Assembly (NCBI GenBank): GCA_951799445.1 | Contig: OX637296.1 | Span: 6,820,001 to 6,884,000 of the forward strand | Reading direction: 5' to 3' | Origin: Pseudisothecium myosuroides | Lineage: Eukaryota; Streptophyta; Bryopsida; Hypnales; Lembophyllaceae | Length of the DNA stretch: 64,000 nucleotides | Shown here: positions 61,354 to 64,000 of the stretch, piece by piece | Layout of the letters: every line of letters starts with the position of its first letter | Position numbering within the stretch: position 1 is the stretch's first letter | Made by a program: the position numbers and the translations under genes | Notes under the pieces: model-generated | The model's database searches: none | What the model was told of the DNA's origin: nothing | Seen by the model: only the letters and a program-made list of their open reading frames with translations

Positions 61354-61671
61354 TTAACCCGCTGCCCTAACCCCTAAAAACCGCCGCCCTGAGTGTTCGT
61401 CGTCCTTCACTTCGTCGGGATCGTGTCCTACACCTCGCGGTCTTGCAGTTGCACCCAACCACTTGTGCAATGCGTCGGGCCCAATTGTGTCAAAAGTAGG
61501 CCCTGTCAGCTTTGACCACTTTGGTGAGCCCGATTTAACGTTCCGCGTTTGTGCCAGTGTTACAGGATTAAATATTGCTTGATAATTGGCTTTGATGTTT
61601 TCATTTTCATTAGCCAATTTCCAAAAATGCACATGCAAATCGTAAATTTGACCTTGCACCTTGGTGGCCAA
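61354..61671 (-). other. open frame of uncertain meaning (about 105 codons, no ATG)
   Basis: The composition is GC-richer and more protein-like than the surroundings, with Trp, Gly and charged residues well mixed (PKWSKLTGPTFDTIGPDALH). The frame has no ATG at its 5' end and an upstream TGA. It could be an exon or gene remnant next to the inverted repeat at 61717. No family is recognised. Confidence 0.25.
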
Positions 61672-61716
61672 TCCAATTCGATTTCAATCTGGTTGTTGAT
61701 TTTCCAAAGTGCGCAA

Positions 61717-62023
61717 GTCGCAACTGCAGGACGTTAAATCCGTCCCAAGAAGTGGACCCTGCAAGGTAAAAACGCAAGAATTTTACTCCCAAGAAAACGC
61801 AAGAATTTTTTTATTTTTCACAAATTATTATTATTTTTTAAAATTCTGAATTCATATTTGCAATCAAAGCCCCCAAATTATCTAAGGTAGGTCTACATCT
61901 AACCCTAGACACGGCTCAAAATAAGAGCAAGAATTTTACTTTTACCCCCCAATTTTTTTGCGTTTTCACCTTGCAGGTCTCACTCCGTGGGACGGGTTTA
62001 ACGTCCTGCGTTGCAACTGTTGC
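61717..62023. mobile_element. inverted-repeat element (MITE-like, about 307 bp)
   Basis: The left arm from GCAACTGCAGGACGTTAAA to 'ctgcaaggtaaaaacgc' (to about 61779) pairs with the right arm 'gcgttttcaccttgcagg' to TTTAACGTCCTGCGTTGC. The arms are about 55-60 bp and the middle is AT-rich. No certain target duplication is seen. Confidence 0.6.
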
Positions 62024-62667
62024 TTTTCAGCTCACCTTCAGCTCCTTGAGTATTCATTTCCAACTGGGGAGAATGTCAACGGTGGTACGGTATATCCAAA
62101 TATCCGATTCCGTTTGAACTGACGACAACTTGTCAATTTTCATTCATCAATGCAAGTTGATACCTCGGTATCAACTGATTAATTATTGTTGTGGATTTTC
62201 TAAGTTCTAATGTACCTGCACGTCAATTCAAATGGTCTCATTCTGAGGTAACTTAGGTGCAACACGCTTGTGTTGCAGCAAATGTTTCTATTGATAATAC
62301 TGTAAGTTAAAGCCAGTCATGCTTTAGCTGTGAAATCTTACAACAGTCCTACCTGGAGTCCATGTGCTTATCTGAAATAATGTCAGGTAACTACACCTAA
62401 ATTTTGACTGCTTTCTAAAACTGCAACACTCTAGTTTCTTGCCTGAAATGTAATCCCACTATTCATGAGTTTAGGGTTGGTTTTAGAAACCTCTATTTTC
62501 AGCACTTTGAAAATTCGTAGTATATTCTTACGGTGTTCATAAAACTACATTTTAAGAGAATCTAGAATCCCCTTTCAAATACCCAAAAGCCCCCACATAA
62601 AGGTTTTCAATATAACAACGGGAACCATGTTGAATTGCTAATTTGTACAATTTCACGAGTAGTTACC
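62024..62667. other. intergenic sequence
   Basis: No gene or bounded repeat was found. Confidence 0.4.
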
Positions 62668-62671
62668 TTAA

Positions 62672-63989
62672 CCCCAAAAGGACCATTGTCCGTTCGGGGG
62701 ACAAATGGGACTTGGGGCATGTACCTAGGGGGGGACAAATTCATACCATTTTTTGAAACTTTTTGTGAATGTGAAAAATTGAGAGAGGTACGTGGCGGAA
62801 AAAAATAATTTGAAATCGGACCTTCGAGTGAGAAGTTATGCCATTTCTTAGAATGCGTGGGGACGGGGGGCAGTAAAAAAAATTTGCAAAATTTTGAATT
62901 TTTTTTTTAAATATTTTTTTTCTCATATATTATATTTTTGTCTATCTGGAAAGCATTAGAGAAAATCTGGGCCGTCCGGAGGGCTGCTCTACAGCCCTCC
63001 AGAGGACCCTGAAATTTACTTTTTTTTTGCAAAAAAATCATTTTTTCCCCTATTTCCGCACAGCAGTTTCTGCTGCGACAGTGGCGCAGGAAACGAAATA
63101 TACGAGTAAAATTTATTTATTCATTTATTTATTTTTTGTTAGTCTTAAAAAATTATTTAAAATTATTTAAAAATAAAAATAAAAATAAAAATAAAAATAA
63201 AATTCCGATTTCTGGCCGTTTCGGCGAGCAGTCAGCCAAGCTGACTGCTCACCAAGGGCCGGTTCTGCAGTGACAGGCCAAGCATTTTAATAGCTTGGCA
63301 TGTCACTGGGGAGCAACCCTCCAGAGGGCTGGTTTTTTCTCTAATGGCTTTGATTCATTTCATTTGACTTTGTTATGAGGAAGTTATGGACATTCTTGTT
63401 TTTCGGGCAGATAGAGCATCTTCTTGAAAAAAATAACTTGTAGGATTCATTTCTGAATGCAATTTTTGCAATTTTTCAAAAAAATAAAATTCTCATGGTT
63501 TAATTTACTTGCTAAAACAATCTCACCATTGGGATTAGTGTATTTTAATTCCATCTAAAATATATAAATATTTTAGATTTTCCTTCTATCTCGTACCTAC
63601 TTCTACTTAACAATTTTTTGAAGAATGATAATTAAGTTTTTTTTAATTTCTTTTTTTTTCCTAGACTCTCAACTCAATTCTCCACTATAAAGATTTAAAG
63701 CTCAAAACTCTGTAGTGCAAAAGTTTTAAGTTAAAAATGTTCAAAGTCAAAAAATCCAGTCCTGCAATGTGTTGAAAACTTGTGTTTTCCACTTTAAAAG
63801 CAAATATCTTGCAATCCGTGCGGTCAAAAATTCTGAAATTTTTCCACACATTCTCATATTAGTTAGGGTGTAAGATCCTATGGTTAGATGTGAAAAAAAC
63901 AAACAATTAAAATGTTTTTTTACTCTTTGCTATAGAAATGGCAGTTTTGAGTGTTTTTTGGCAGAAAATAGGCCTCGGTCCTTTAGGGG
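62672..63989 (+). mobile_element. TTAA element, copy 8 (1318 bp, with nested MITE)
   Basis: The ends are CCCCAAAAGGACC and GGTCCTTTAGGGG, with TTAA on both sides (62668-62671 and 63990-63993). It has the same orientation as copy 1 and is very close to it. Without the nested insert at 62954-63346 it is about 925 bp, the standard length. Confidence 0.85.
62954..63346. mobile_element. nested MITE, 393 bp, terminal repeat CATTAGAGAAAA
   Basis: It interrupts 'ggaaagctttgat', which is whole in TTAA copy 1 (about 11164-11176), so the site before insertion is known. The ends are CATTAGAGAAAA and TTTTTTCTCTAATG, with subterminal CCGGAGGG and CCAGAGGG motifs also inverted. The interior has an AAAATA microsatellite (about 63169-63202) and a short palindrome, AGTCAGCCAAGCTGACT. 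The target duplication is at most 1-2 bp (G or GC). Confidence 0.8.
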
Positions 63990-64000
63990 TTAAATAACTC

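Noticed and set aside
10887..63993. CCCTAAA words that look like plant telomere repeats
   Set aside because: They occur singly at element ends followed by GGACC, as inverted pairs bounded by TTAA, never as tandem arrays; they are terminal inverted repeats, not interstitial telomere.

Overview
The window is nuclear DNA from a land plant, read from its gene content. It has intron-rich genes with GT-AG splice sites, a PDI-like thioredoxin protein that aligns along its length with the plant PDIL5-2 type, and a plant-style RING-H2 membrane ligase. Around these genes lies a large AT-rich repeat fraction. The clade cannot be fixed from sequence alone; a repeat-rich non-flowering plant seems plausible, but this is a guess.

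Layout. From 1 to 24 kb there is one unrecognised single-exon gene (about 1.5-2.0 kb, minus), a LINE 3' fragment, and a 7.4-kb composite of non-autonomous LTR elements carrying gag only (10.6-17.95 kb). This stretch also holds several MITEs and a 1.07-kb near-perfect hairpin element (21.6-22.7 kb). From 24.4 to 38.8 kb lies a head-to-head pair, a PDI-like gene (minus) and a coiled-coil gene (plus), whose middle part has been duplicated in tandem. From 43.3 to 49.7 kb is a ten-exon gene for a 653-residue membrane protein with signal peptide, EGF-like segments, one transmembrane helix and a C-terminal RING-H2 finger. A GC-rich promoter region with one possible small ORF follows it. From 50.8 to 64 kb only repeats were found.

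Most notable are two things. First, at least eight copies of a 0.6-1.0-kb repeat end in CCCCTAAA...TTTAGGGG and are bounded by TTAA. One copy sits inside an LTR, and the two sister LTRs in this same window carry the unoccupied single TTAA. This shows a mobile element with TTAA target duplication, the hallmark of piggyBac-type transposition. Second, the tandem duplication has both breakpoints inside genes. The outer gene copies remain complete (PDI-like at 24.4-28.3 kb, coiled-coil at 34.0-38.8 kb). The inner copies were broken at birth and have since decayed.

Gene models were assembled by hand from splice sites and reading-frame phase. The three main ones (447, 595 and 653 residues) close in frame through every junction.
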